Positions 1-8,442 of a stretch of 64,000 nucleotides of DNA are shown here, in pieces (the stretch's first letter is position 1; every line of letters begins with the position of its first letter). The DNA is from JAJPHI01 sp035541875 (GTDB lineage Bacteria > Desulfobacterota > Binatia > Binatales > Binataceae). The notes beneath the pieces were generated by a model. That model worked only from the letters and a program-made list of their open reading frames with translations. It did no database searches and was not told where the DNA came from. The stretch spans positions 1 to 64,000 of the forward strand of contig DATKML010000046.1 of the NCBI GenBank assembly GCA_035541875.1, read 5' to 3'. Both the position numbers and the translations under genes were made by a program.

Positions 1-96
1 GGCCTCAAAGGGGCCGAGCTTCAATGCAGGTTTGGAAAGCGCCGGTCTGACCGGTTCGCCGTCAACGTCAAAAACAACCTTCGCAACCTCCGGCAA
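1..96 (-). CDS. N-terminal fragment of an unidentified protein, cut by window edge
   Basis: A minus-strand reading frame starts at a TTG codon at 96-94. An AGGAG ribosome binding site lies at 109-105, eight bases upstream. The frame stays open to base 1, giving 32 codons that begin MPEVAKVVFDVDGE. The visible part is too short to identify a family. The start call rests on the well-placed Shine-Dalgarno and the uninterrupted frame. It would be divergent from the gene starting at 629. Confidence 0.4.
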   Translation of the reverse strand, partial: MPEVAKVVFDVDGEPVRPALSKPALKLGPFEA

Positions 97-628
97 GTGT
101 TTTTCTCCTGGCGTGTCTTATGCCGCGGCCAGCGTGCGGTACGCGTTGTCGGTCGATGGCAAATTGATAGTGTCGCTAGTCCGGCAAGTCGCGCCATCTG
201 TTCGACTCGCGCTTTTAGCTAGAGCGCAACTGATCGAACCCGCAACGAATTCGAAAGTGCGACCCGGCCCAACGTTGCGAAGGATTTTGCGGCATCAATA
301 CTCTCCAGCGGCTAGTTTGCAACTGATGGTCCGCAAGCGGTTCCAAACCCACGCTGTTGGCCGTGTCACGAGAGGTGATGGTGCTGTTTGGTTTATAGCT
401 TTTGAGGGCAGTACCTATCGAAAACAATCGGCGTAGCCCGTCTGGTCCTCTCACGAAACGGACTTGATCAGAGGGAACTCGACGCGTTCAGAAAAGAACT
501 CGAAGCTGTGAAGTCTCCGCAGCCTCGTCAGACCGGTTGAGCAGACTGAACGCTGCCTGATTGCCTCGGTCCGTTTGACCCATGGTGTACTATACCGGCT
601 CGTACCTTTGGGTGCGGGGGATTAAGCC
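97..628. other. Intergenic stretch with a possible gene remnant
   Basis: No convincing complete gene lies here. A frame from 406 to 540 on the plus strand ends LEAVKSPQPRQTG-stop and has protein-like composition, but it lacks a start codon and is preceded by an in-frame TGA at 403. It could be the tail of a decayed gene. The leader of the gene at 629 carries a GGGGGAT ribosome binding site just before its ATG. Confidence 0.35.
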
Positions 629-1759
629 ATGAAGCTCGCCACCTTTTCGATAAACCTCGCATTAGCGATCGTGTTCGAAATAGTTATGGTGCCCAGTGCT
701 GACGCGCGGCCACTTGCGCGTGAGGCACAGGCGGTGATCGACAGACTCGTAGCGGTGCCCGTGATCACGCCCGAGCCCGGATTCAGCGCAAAGATGCTGA
801 TCGCGCCCGGGGAACTCTACGATCCGCTATTCATGGTGCCGCGCGGCACGACGATCTTGCTGAATGATGATGGCAAGGCGACTGACGGCCATGGTAGTCG
901 CGTGCTGTCGGTTACCCCTGAAGGGAAGCTCTCCGTCTTGATGGATGCCGACCAACTGCTACCGGTAGCTGGTTTCGACCTCGCACCTCAGAGTTTCGGG
1001 AATTTCGGCGGCCAACTCTTTTCGCTCGCGCAGCCAACAACGGGAATGAAGGGTGCATTGGCTAATCACGTGATCCAGCGCATTGACCTCGCCACTCACA
1101 CCGCTTCAGTCTTCTGCACCCTCCCGAACGCCGGGAGCGTCGGGAAAGGTATTCCTGGCTACGGTTTCGACGCCCACTTCGGCCCTGCGGGAAGCCGCTT
1201 CGCGAACATCTTTTATTCGCTCACTGTGCTGAACGACATGATCTATCAAACCTTCCCAGATGGTTCGTGCAAAGCTTTCGTTGATACCTCGCAGTTTGGC
1301 TCTCACGCTGCGCTGACCTATACCGGCGACGGCTCCGCCATGCTAGTCGCAATGGCGCCGGAGGCGCTACCCTCGGCGGCGTCAACAGCCAAAGGAGTGA
1401 TCATGCGGATCAGTAGCGATGGCAAAATTGATTCTAAGCCGATCGCTAGGGGCTTGGTCGGACCAGCCGGAATCGCCGTTGCGCCACCCGGCTTCGGCAA
1501 CTATGGAGGCGAGATTTTCGTGGCCGACAGTGGTGATCTTCGAGTCCCGGTTCCACAAACGCAAACGCTGAAACGCGATGGCAAGATCTTCCGTGTCACT
1601 CCGGATGGGGAGCTGAGGCTGGTCGCTTCGGGATTCATCAACCCCTCAGGCCTTCGCTTTATCGGCAAGCATTTGTGGGTCACCGACGTCAATGGCGATT
1701 TTGTTGCGGGTATGCGAGAACTGCCTGATGGCTTCTTGGTCCAACTGGATGCCATGTAG
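629..1759 (+). CDS. Exported beta-propeller-like protein (SMP-30/NHL-type)
   Basis: A 376-residue protein with an N-terminal signal peptide (hydrophobic residues about 5-24, cleavage likely after ADA), so probably periplasmic. The rest contains repeated blade-like segments of the type 'G-hydrophobic-x-R-(I/V)-(S/T)-x-(D/E)-G-K', for example VLSVTPEGKLSV, IMRISSDGKID and IFRVTPDGELRL. It also has GNFGGQLF and GNYGGEIFVADS blocks, typical of six-bladed SMP-30/NHL propellers. Family members include lactonases and sugar- or ligand-binding proteins; the substrate here is unknown. A GGGGGAT ribosome binding site precedes the ATG. Confidence 0.6.
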   Translation: MKLATFSINLALAIVFEIVMVPSADARPLAREAQAVIDRLVAVPVITPEPGFSAKMLIAPGELYDPLFMVPRGTTILLNDDGKATDGHGSRVLSVTPEGKLSVLMDADQLLPVAGFDLAPQSFGNFGGQLFSLAQPTTGMKGALANHVIQRIDLATHTASVFCTLPNAGSVGKGIPGYGFDAHFGPAGSRFANIFYSLTVLNDMIYQTFPDGSCKAFVDTSQFGSHAALTYTGDGSAMLVAMAPEALPSAASTAKGVIMRISSDGKIDSKPIARGLVGPAGIAVAPPGFGNYGGEIFVADSGDLRVPVPQTQTLKRDGKIFRVTPDGELRLVASGFINPSGLRFIGKHLWVTDVNGDFVAGMRELPDGFLVQLDAM

Positions 1760-1934
1760 GCGCTCTGACCGCGCTTCCTTCGCTCGGTGACTCACGGAGG
1801 CTCAATACGAAGTCCAGTGTTGTACTCCGCCATCAAAACGCCCGCGACGAGAATGAAAGGTGCTGCCACCCGTAGGGGGTGGTTTCGCGTTAGATCAAAA
1901 AAGAGGCTCGGACTTGAGGCAGGAGGATAATTCG

Positions 1935-2372
1935 ATGTCAGCAGACAGCAACAAAGCTCTGATCCGTCGATTTTTTGAATTCATCAATAAGGACAACCTG
2001 GCGCCCATCGACGAATTCTTTGCGAACACTTACGTCTACCATAATCCGTCAATGCCCGAGGTGAAGGATTTGGCAGGCGTCAAACAGTTTAACGCAATGG
2101 CCTATAGCGCTTTTCCTGACGTCCAATTCACGATAGAGGACATCGTTGCCGAAGGGGACAGGGTGGTATATCGCTATTCAGCACCAGCCACTCATAAGGG
2201 CGATTTCATGGGTATCGCTGCCACCGGTAAGCAGGTCACCGTTACCGGGATTGTCATTTCCCGCATCGTTGACGGCAAATTTCAGGAGGATTGGGAATGG
2301 ATGGATATGCTGGGATTCATGCATCAGCTTGGCATGGTTCCCCAGCTGGCTCGGGAGAGCAATTTCAACTAA
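1935..2372 (+). CDS. SnoaL-like/ester cyclase family protein (NTF2 fold)
   Basis: I place the start at the ATG at 1935 because a perfect AGGAGG lies at 1921-1926; an upstream in-frame ATG at 1860 lacks one. The 145-residue product has the SnoaL pattern: an N-terminal helix (NKALIRRFFEFINKDN), then YVYHNPSMPEVKDLAG, FPDVQFTIEDIVAEGDRV, YRYSAPATHKGDFMG and the terminal WEWMDMLGFMHQLG. Such proteins are small cone-shaped enzymes or ligand binders, often linked to polyketide or xenobiotic metabolism. The actual reaction cannot be assigned. It is a single gene with no clear operon partner. Confidence 0.75.
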   Translation: MSADSNKALIRRFFEFINKDNLAPIDEFFANTYVYHNPSMPEVKDLAGVKQFNAMAYSAFPDVQFTIEDIVAEGDRVVYRYSAPATHKGDFMGIAATGKQVTVTGIVISRIVDGKFQEDWEWMDMLGFMHQLGMVPQLARESNFN

Positions 2373-2858
2373 GTTCGCTCTCGCACGGAGCAGCTTCCAA
2401 GCGCTTCAATCCCAACTTTCTCTCACCCGAATATCGGACCACCGTTCTAGCTACGAGCGGACTTCTCGGTTAGCTCACGCTTCTTCCCGCCCGTCATTTA
2501 TGATCGCAAACCGGCAGGATAGCTCGAGACCGCTTTTTTCGCGTTCTCCGATGAGTTTGTGATCTGTCTTGGTTTTGCAAACGGATTTGCAAACCAACTC
2601 GCGAGGATTGACGGAAAATCGATGATATCAGAAGGGATCGTGGGCACCGAAAGTTCAATTAGACGGGCTTTCTTGGTATGCGGCGACACTTGAAAGGACA
2701 AGCACAAACGCATTTGAAGACCGGTGGGGCCACCGGGCCCCTTCCTCCTCCTCACGATCACGTACGGGCAATTCATAGCGAGAGTCGCGAGCTAGCGCAA
2801 TCGCTTTGCTTGAAAACCCTTGAGCCCCACAGCTCGAGCCGACTAACCTGTTCCGAGC
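2373..2858. other. Intergenic region, no gene recognised
   Basis: About 485 bases between the SnoaL-like gene and the Nudix gene. Short frames exist on both strands, but none has a ribosome binding site and family-like composition together. I see no clear hairpin terminator with a T-run and no repeat. Confidence 0.4.
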
Positions 2859-3491
2859 ATGAGCGCCTTTGATTTGCTCAAAGATGTGGTCGATTCAATC
2901 GCCGCGACGGAACCTTCGATTTGGGGGGAGCCGCGTCACGCCTCAGTGGCGATCCTCGTTGCTGGACCGCGAGAAAACCCGAGTATCTGTTTTATCCGGC
3001 GGGCGAAGTGGGAAACCGATCCGTGGTCGGAGCATATCGCGTTGCCGGGCGGTTCCCGGTCAGCCGACGAAGATCCGCTGCAGACACTGCGACGCGAGGT
3101 GCATGAGGAGATCGGCTGGATGATCGAGGAGCACGAGCAGCCCGTGCCCTTGCCGCCGCTGCGCATCCGTCTGGCCGGACGCGAGCGTCTGATGATGCTG
3201 CAGGCGTTCCTCCATCGGATCGAGGGACCGCCGCCGACTCTGCGATGCGGTCCGGAGGTCGGAGCGGCTTTCTGGGTTCCGGTCGCTGAACTGTGGGATG
3301 CGAAAAATCTCGATCATCATGTGCTCGGCGACAACGGCGATACTCTGCTTTATCCCGCGATTCGGACCTCGGAAGGCATTATCTTCGGCATCACACTCCG
3401 GGTGCTGACCTTGCTGTCTGATCAACTCGGGATTCCGCTGCGCTATCTTGAGGAGATCCCGATGCTGCGGCGCGCGTTTCCACGCAGTTAG
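2859..3491 (+). CDS. Nudix hydrolase, CoA-pyrophosphatase type
   Basis: A 210-residue cytosolic protein with a complete Nudix box at about residues 66-88 (G-x5-E-x7-REVHEEIGW). The preceding SEHIALPGGSRS resembles the LPGG segment of the NUDT7/CoA diphosphatase subgroup. The usual reaction is hydrolysis of a nucleoside diphosphate linked to another moiety, here possibly coenzyme A or its derivatives. Subgroup assignment is an inference from these flanking residues. The small membrane protein gene at 3522 follows closely. Confidence 0.8.
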   Translation: MSAFDLLKDVVDSIAATEPSIWGEPRHASVAILVAGPRENPSICFIRRAKWETDPWSEHIALPGGSRSADEDPLQTLRREVHEEIGWMIEEHEQPVPLPPLRIRLAGRERLMMLQAFLHRIEGPPPTLRCGPEVGAAFWVPVAELWDAKNLDHHVLGDNGDTLLYPAIRTSEGIIFGITLRVLTLLSDQLGIPLRYLEEIPMLRRAFPRS

Positions 3492-3521
3492 CTTCGGTTG
3501 CTCGTTCTCCGCGCTGACGCA

Positions 3522-3686
3522 ATGAAAACCTGGCTGCGCAAGGCTCATATCGGGCCGTTCGGAATGATCCTCGCGATGGTCGATACCGCGCGAGGCCGCG
3601 CCCTCGTTTACAATTGGCGTTATGTCGTTCCTATAGCGATCGTGGCGCTTGCGACCTTGTGGTATCTGCTCGGTTATCGCGGGTAG
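3522..3686 (+). CDS. Small single-span membrane protein, unknown
   Basis: A 54-residue frame starts MKTWLRKAHIGPFG and ends in one strongly hydrophobic helix (VVPIAIVALATLWYLLGY, residues about 34-51). It lies 30 bases after the Nudix gene on the same strand and converges with the reductase gene on the other strand. There is no recognised family. An upstream TTG at 3498 would add eight residues. It is too short to be sure it is expressed. Confidence 0.4.
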   Translation: MKTWLRKAHIGPFGMILAMVDTARGRALVYNWRYVVPIAIVALATLWYLLGYRG

Positions 3687-3707
3687 CGAGCTTACGACGT
3701 GATCGTA

Positions 3708-5408
3708 TCAGGTGAACTCAACGGTGAGCTTCTTGATCGAGAACTGCCGCTTAACAGCGGCGCATCGCGGGCAAAAGCTCGGCGGGGAATCATCGATCTG
3801 CTCGTAATCACATCCGGCGCAATGCCAAACTGGAGCTTCCGCGGCTGCAGCGTTTGCGGTCGGATCATCAGCCAGGCGACGCTGCCAGAAGGCGCTGAAC
3901 GATTCCGCTTCGAGTCGCTTCTCGTAAAACTCGCGGACGATCCGATCGATTGTCACGGCAAGGGCACCCACCGTTACTCCGCGCCGATAAAGCATCCCGA
4001 GCCGGACGGATTCACCGATTCCACCGCCGAGATAGATATCGAACGCATCGACTACGCGGAGACCTTTTCTGACCCGTACCCCCTTGAGGCCAATATCCGC
4101 CGTATGGTGTTGGGCGCACGCGTTGGCGCATCCGCTGACCGCGATTCTGATGCCGTATAACTCGACACGGCGTCGCCGCAGATCTTCGAGTAGCTGAAAC
4201 AGGGAGCCCTTGGTTTCGGTCAGAGCGAGGCTGCAAAACTGTTTGCCCGTGCAGGCCACCGTCTGCCGCGTCAGCGAATCAGCTTCGAAGGAAAGGCCAT
4301 AGCGAGCGAGCTCGGCGCCCAGCAGATCCTTGTTTTCTTCCGCAATCCCGGTCAGCAAAAGATTCTGATCCGTGGCGGTCCTGATGGTGCCCTCGCCAAA
4401 CTTGCGGGCGATGAGCGCGATACCTTCCAGTTGTCGCCAACTCATCCGACCCATCGGCGTCGCGACTCCCACAGCCCATCGGTCGGGCTGTCGCTGCCGG
4501 AACCATCCGACGAAACTCTCCGCTTTTTCGGGCGGTGGAGGAGGCTCCTCCCATCGCTCCAAGTGGTAACCCAAACGTCTTTCGATTTCACACAGAACTT
4601 CGTCGGGCCCGAGTGCATCGACCAGATAGCGGAAGCGCACCTGGTTGCGCCGGGTCTGCCGTGATCCTCGGTTGTGAAATAGTTCCAGTATCCGGAGGGT
4701 CACCTCGACGACTTGTTCCGGTCTGACGAAGACCGGCAAGTGAATTCCGAGCCGTGGCGATTGCCCCTGCATCCCGCCGATCAGTAATCGGTAACCGATA
4801 GTCGAATCGGGCCCCCGCGCAGCCAGCCAAGCTAAATCCTGGGTCCAGTCATGCGGGGCAGTATGAGCAACGCCCGAAAAGGCGATGTTAAACTTGCGCG
4901 GCAGATCGGCCAGCCGGCGATTATCGAGAAACAGCGCGGTAACGGCGCGCGCCGCTTCACGTGTATCGATTGATTCACGCGGATCGATCCCTGCGAGCGG
5001 ATGGCAGGTGACGTTGCGCACGTTGTCCAAGCCGGTTTGCTTGCTGGTCAGGCCGACTCGCTCCATTGTCTGGATCGCGCGAGGGATTTTGCCAATCGGC
5101 AAACCCTGGATTTGGATATTGCCGCGCGTCGTCAGATCAACAATTTCGTGGCCCGAACTATACGCAATGAAGGCCAGGACGCGCGCCTGTTCCGCCGTCA
5201 TCTCACACGCCTGGATTCGTACTCGCAGCATGTAGCGATCGCGGTCCTGCTTGCGCCAGAAGATCCCGTACCACTTGAGGCGTTGCAGGTCGTCGTCTTC
5301 AATCTGCTGGCTGGGTGTTTCGTCTTCCGCCCAACGGAGGAAGTCCGGCCACACGTCGAACCCGTGGCGACGCGCTTTCCATACTTCGACCGGGTTCAGT
5401 TCGCTCAT
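3708..5408 (-). CDS. Siroheme nitrite/sulfite reductase with C-terminal rubredoxin-like domain
   Basis: A 566-residue protein of the ferredoxin-dependent nitrite/sulfite reductase family, which performs six-electron reduction of nitrite to ammonia or sulfite to sulfide. The siroheme-4Fe4S ligands are visible as C386-x5-C392 and C427-x3-C431 (CTGKQFC, SGCANAC). Two ferredoxin-like repeats are present, for example DLTTRGNIQIQG near residue 91 and RTATDQNLLLTG near 343. The C-terminus adds a CxxC-x12-CxxC knuckle (C530, C533, C546, C549) like the short rubredoxin domain of rubrerythrins, which could feed electrons. Nitrite versus sulfite cannot be decided from the sequence. No sulfate or nitrate assimilation genes lie beside it. 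Confidence 0.85.
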   Translation of the reverse strand: MSELNPVEVWKARRHGFDVWPDFLRWAEDETPSQQIEDDDLQRLKWYGIFWRKQDRDRYMLRVRIQACEMTAEQARVLAFIAYSSGHEIVDLTTRGNIQIQGLPIGKIPRAIQTMERVGLTSKQTGLDNVRNVTCHPLAGIDPRESIDTREAARAVTALFLDNRRLADLPRKFNIAFSGVAHTAPHDWTQDLAWLAARGPDSTIGYRLLIGGMQGQSPRLGIHLPVFVRPEQVVEVTLRILELFHNRGSRQTRRNQVRFRYLVDALGPDEVLCEIERRLGYHLERWEEPPPPPEKAESFVGWFRQRQPDRWAVGVATPMGRMSWRQLEGIALIARKFGEGTIRTATDQNLLLTGIAEENKDLLGAELARYGLSFEADSLTRQTVACTGKQFCSLALTETKGSLFQLLEDLRRRRVELYGIRIAVSGCANACAQHHTADIGLKGVRVRKGLRVVDAFDIYLGGGIGESVRLGMLYRRGVTVGALAVTIDRIVREFYEKRLEAESFSAFWQRRLADDPTANAAAAEAPVWHCAGCDYEQIDDSPPSFCPRCAAVKRQFSIKKLTVEFT

Positions 5409-5675
5409 GGTTGGAAACCTCGAGCGCCAGTCTCCGTTCGAGTAATAAGTGCCGGATGTCGGACGGTATGCTGCGAGTGTGCCTCTAAGATCCTCGACGA
5501 GGTCATCGAGACGGGAGCGAGCAACATCAATGCCACGGAGACGCAGGCTTAGCCTCGATTAGAAACGAAGTTCATCGAACTGGATGCTCGCGAAAGATGC
5601 AGTCGCGTCTTCGCTGGGCACACAATGACAGCCTGAACGGCTGCATAAATCGGAAGGATATGGAAAACTCGCACG

Positions 5676-6041
5676 ATGGAATCGAACGAGATGGGCCACA
5701 CAATCCGCACCCTAATCGAGATGGCCGTGTGGAGCATCGAAGGCTTGGCGATCGCCGTCATCGTGATCGCGACCCTATACGGTACGTTGCGCTTTCTCTT
5801 CCACCTTGGATGGAAGGTCCCCGAAGCCTACGACAACTACAAAGTACAGCTCGGCAAGGCTCTTTTGCTCGGGTTACAGCTGCTCGTTGCCGCCGACGTA
5901 GTGCGAACGGTCGCGCTCGAACCAACGATGGAGAGTGTCGTCGTATTGGGATTACTGGTAATCGTCCGAACCTTCCTCAGCCTTTCAACCGTCGTTGAGA
6001 TTGAAGGCCGATGGCCTTGGCAGAAGCCGACCGAGGAATAA
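5676..6041 (+). CDS. DUF1622 family membrane protein
   Basis: A 121-residue protein with three predicted membrane helices (about residues 16-40, 58-75 and 85-105). It carries the conserved block YDNYKVQLGKALLLGLQLLV followed by AADVVRT, the hallmark of DUF1622. The family is widespread and of unknown function, in the inner membrane. An internal ATG at 5691 is an alternative start. It converges with the secreted-protein gene ending at 6056. Confidence 0.75.
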   Translation: MESNEMGHTIRTLIEMAVWSIEGLAIAVIVIATLYGTLRFLFHLGWKVPEAYDNYKVQLGKALLLGLQLLVAADVVRTVALEPTMESVVVLGLLVIVRTFLSLSTVVEIEGRWPWQKPTEE

Positions 6042-6055
6042 TGCCCGGCGCCTCG

Positions 6056-6538
6056 CTACGGACCCGGATCGAAGGTACAGGTCGCTCCACCGCCGGCTTT
6101 TTGCTTGATCTCGTTGGGATCGATGAAGCAGGCGAGATGCGTGAAGCCCTCATAAATCGTTCCGGCGGCGCCTTGCGAAGGAACGCCGGCCTGAATCGCT
6201 GTGGCGTTGAGTTCATTGGCCTTGCGACCCTTCACGCTTCGATGATGAGTGCCGAAGATCAGGGCGCATGATCGATCAGTGATGTCCACATTGCTGGTGC
6301 GGCATACGACCGAATCGGCATTGACGGAGATTTTCTGATTCGCCGGATAGCTCACGGTCAGGTCGCCATCGAAGAGATGAGCGAGTATGTGCTTGTCGTT
6401 ACTGCTGAGCGCCGGTGATTTCGCACCCACCACGCCCGCAAGAGCCAGCGCGCTAGCTCCGTTGATCGTCGTTGCGGCGGCCGCCGCCGTCGTGGTGTAC
6501 GCGAGTATCGCGGACATAACCAGCAGGCGCTTCTTCAT
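6056..6538 (-). CDS. Small secreted protein of unknown function
   Basis: The start is set at the ATG at 6538, preceded by GGGGGGATCT; an upstream in-frame start at 6592 lacks a good site. The product is 160 residues, with a clear signal peptide (MKKRLLVMSAILAYTTTAAAAA). The mature part contains four cysteines (VVCRTSN, RSCALIFG, HLACFIDP and GATCTFDP) that could form two disulfides, consistent with periplasmic or outer-surface location. No family recognised. Confidence 0.6.
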   Translation of the reverse strand: MKKRLLVMSAILAYTTTAAAAATTINGASALALAGVVGAKSPALSSNDKHILAHLFDGDLTVSYPANQKISVNADSVVCRTSNVDITDRSCALIFGTHHRSVKGRKANELNATAIQAGVPSQGAAGTIYEGFTHLACFIDPNEIKQKAGGGATCTFDPGP

Positions 6539-6643
6539 CGTTAGATCCCCCCGAACGATTAACCCGCTCGCTTGGTCTCCGCCGCGGGTCAATTGCTATG
6601 TTAGGCCGCACGAGCAGCGCTTAGAAAGACGAGGAATCAGGCC

Positions 6644-6985
6644 ATGGTCAAACTGGTTATTTGCGCGACACGCAAGGAAGGATTCACTTTCGAAGAGTTC
6701 GATCGCTACTGGCGTGACAAGCACGGGCCGCTGGTCCGGAGCGTGCCCGAATTTACGCGCCACGTGCGCAAATACGTCCAGTGTCATGTAGTCAAAAGCG
6801 CGGTGCCTTTTGGTATCGCGGCTAACTACGATGGGGTTGCGGAATTATGGTTCGACACTATCGAGGAGGCGACAGCCGCGTTCCGCGAGCCGAAGTATCT
6901 GGAGATCATCCGGCCGGACGAACTGACCTTCGTCGATCCGTACAAATGCATCACCTTTGTCACTGAGGAATTGCAAGTAATCTGA
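6644..6985 (+). CDS. EthD domain protein
   Basis: A 113-residue protein with EthD family features: a start MVKLVICATRKEGFTFEEF, then DRYWRDKHGPLVRSVPEF with the characteristic WxxxHGPL, and a C-terminal DELTFVDPYKCITFVTEE that forms the dimer barrel. EthD-type proteins are dimeric alpha/beta barrels often found with monooxygenases or decarboxylases in pollutant degradation. No direct partner is adjacent. Confident on family, not on substrate. Confidence 0.8.
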   Translation: MVKLVICATRKEGFTFEEFDRYWRDKHGPLVRSVPEFTRHVRKYVQCHVVKSAVPFGIAANYDGVAELWFDTIEEATAAFREPKYLEIIRPDELTFVDPYKCITFVTEELQVI

Positions 6986-7143
6986 AGGTGCTTCCATCTT
7001 AGGCCGCGGCAGTAGAATAGCGCTGCGACCGATTAATTTCAGTCGTTCGTACCGCCGACGCCGGTTGTTGGATCAACCTTCGCCAGCGATCATATGTGCG
7101 ACAGCGGGATGAGTTGGGATCTGTACTGATAGGAAATGAAAGA

Positions 7144-7174
7144 TAGATGCGGGCGGAGATTGCGCCCGCATCTA
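7144..7174 (-). terminator. Intrinsic terminator of the coiled-coil pair
   Basis: A perfect 12-bp stem, TAGATGCGGGCG (7144-7155) pairing with 7163-7174, with a seven-base loop. It overlaps the stop codon of the minus-strand gene ending at 7172. Read on the minus strand it is followed by the T-rich TCTTTCATTTCC. Confidence 0.6.
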
Positions 7175-7519
7175 TTCGTTTGCGGGATCTTCGGGCGAAG
7201 GATTTTCTCCGCATTTGCGGAGCCGTACGGCACAATTCGACCATCGGCCTTCGAGTTGGCAAACGGGTAGCCCGTGGACTGCCTTGAGCTGCTCAATTTC
7301 CGCTCGCAACGAGTCGTTCTCGGCGATTAATGCTTCAAGCAGGCGTTCGAGGTCGCTGCTTTCGGAGCGAGCCGCATCCAACTCGATAGCCTTGCCGCGT
7401 AGCAACGTCTTCAGTCGCCAAATCTCGGTGACGAGGGCATCAATTTGCGAAGCGTCGGGAAGATCGCCCGATCTGATCTGCTGCTGAAGTTCGTTGAGTC
7501 CTTCTGCGTCGATGCTCAT
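7172..7519 (-). CDS. Coiled-coil protein with C-terminal Cys/Arg motif, copy 2
   Basis: A 115-residue protein with ribosome binding site GGAGGAG six bases before ATG. Residues about 5-85 are heptad-like and charged (LVTEIWRLKTLLRGKAIELD, then LERLLEALIAENDSLRAEIEQLK), predicted as a long coiled coil. The C-terminus carries CQLEGRWSNCAVRLRK, with two cysteines and a basic tail. The gene at 7661-7978 encodes a clear relative with CPLENRWTNCAVRMRK, so the two are a tandem duplication. No known family recognised. The structure suggests a dimerising adaptor or small regulatory protein; function unknown. Confidence 0.6.
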   Translation of the reverse strand: MSIDAEGLNELQQQIRSGDLPDASQIDALVTEIWRLKTLLRGKAIELDAARSESSDLERLLEALIAENDSLRAEIEQLKAVHGLPVCQLEGRWSNCAVRLRKCGENPSPEDPANE

Positions 7520-7660
7520 CGTGTTCTCCTCCGCTGAGGCGAATCAACACGGTCTATAATGAGCATAAGCCAAGCATAGCGCAATAAATTATCTGATACG
7601 GCCTTATTATGTGGTAATTTTTGACGCAGAAGGCTCCGATCGTCCTCGGAGGTATTGATG

Positions 7661-7978
7661 CTACTTCCGGGCCGCTGCCTTCCGCATTCTTACGGCGCAG
7701 TTCGTCCAGCGGTTTTCCAGAGGGCAGGTTCCCAGATCGCGGATTGCCTTCAGCAATTCCAGTTCGGAGCGCAGTTCCACGATAGTGGCGTTGGCCTCGT
7801 TGAGTGCCGCCTGAAGACGGCTCGATTCGTCGAGAGCGACATCGCGCTCGATAACTTTGCTGGCAACCGAAGTTTTGAGCCGCCAGAGTTCGGCCAGTAG
7901 GGCCGCGCACTCGGAATTATCCAGATGTTCTCCTGCCGCCAGCCTTTGCTCCAACTCATTCAACTGCTCTATCAGCAT
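7661..7978 (-). CDS. Coiled-coil protein with C-terminal Cys/Arg motif, copy 1
   Basis: A 105-residue protein and the upstream member of the duplicated pair. It shares the layout of its neighbour: LNELEQRLAAGEHLDNSE, then the LLAELWRLKT core, an Ala/Glu/Leu-rich coiled coil, and CPLENRWTNCAVRMRK near the end. The WRLKT core and the C-x-L-E-x-R-W-x-N-C-A-V-R signature are conserved between the copies while the coiled-coil surface has diverged. This suggests the terminal motif is the functional part, possibly a disulfide or metal site; this is inference. The genes are separated by about 140 bases. Confidence 0.6.
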   Translation of the reverse strand: MLIEQLNELEQRLAAGEHLDNSECAALLAELWRLKTSVASKVIERDVALDESSRLQAALNEANATIVELRSELELLKAIRDLGTCPLENRWTNCAVRMRKAAARK

Positions 7979-8126
7979 GGAGTCCCCGCTTTTTGCTTAC
8001 TTGCCGATAGTGCCACCTCCCTTCGATTACGCCTAGCCTCAAAATGGCTGAGCGCGGCTGGTCGCGAGCCCGGATTTGACAGCGATTTTGCTCCGATGCT
8101 ACGGCATCTTCAGGAGGTTTACGCCA

Positions 8127-8417
8127 ATGGTTTATATGACCGCGTCGGTCAAACTTTACGCAGGTAAGCTCGAGGACTTTATCTCGTTGCTGAACGATAT
8201 CCAGCCGATGCTTGCGAAGCACGGATGGAAGCTGATGGGCAGCTACGCCACGATCGTGGGTCGCCTCAACTCGGTCGTCGATTTCTGGCAGTTGCCGGAG
8301 CCGAACGCCGTCGAAAAGGCCCTGCTCGACCCGGAATTCCAGAAGTTTATTCCGCGGATCAAAGAGATCGTCGAGGACGAGACGCTCTCGATTCTAACCA
8401 AGCTGCCGATCGGCTGA
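8127..8417 (+). CDS. NIPSNAP-like small protein, copy 1
   Basis: The start is the ATG at 8127 with AGGAGG at 8112-8117. The 96-residue protein begins MVYMTASVKLYAGKLEDFI, continues KHGWKLMGSYATIVGRLNS, then VVDFWQLPEPNAVEKALL, and ends in ILTKLPIG. The pattern fits NIPSNAP-type dimeric alpha/beta barrel proteins. It is followed 25 bases later by a second copy of identical length. Family function is unclear; relatives often accompany catabolic oxidoreductases. Confidence 0.7.
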   Translation: MVYMTASVKLYAGKLEDFISLLNDIQPMLAKHGWKLMGSYATIVGRLNSVVDFWQLPEPNAVEKALLDPEFQKFIPRIKEIVEDETLSILTKLPIG

Positions 8418-8442
8418 GCCGAGCCGTAGAGGAGACAAAGTT

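Noticed and set aside
32..436. A 134-codon plus-strand frame at the window start
   Set aside because: No ribosome binding site, no family-like sequence, and it overlaps the better supported minus-strand gene start at 96.
2498..2776. A 92-codon minus-strand frame in the gap before the Nudix gene
   Set aside because: No good start site and no recognisable motif; composition looks like chance.
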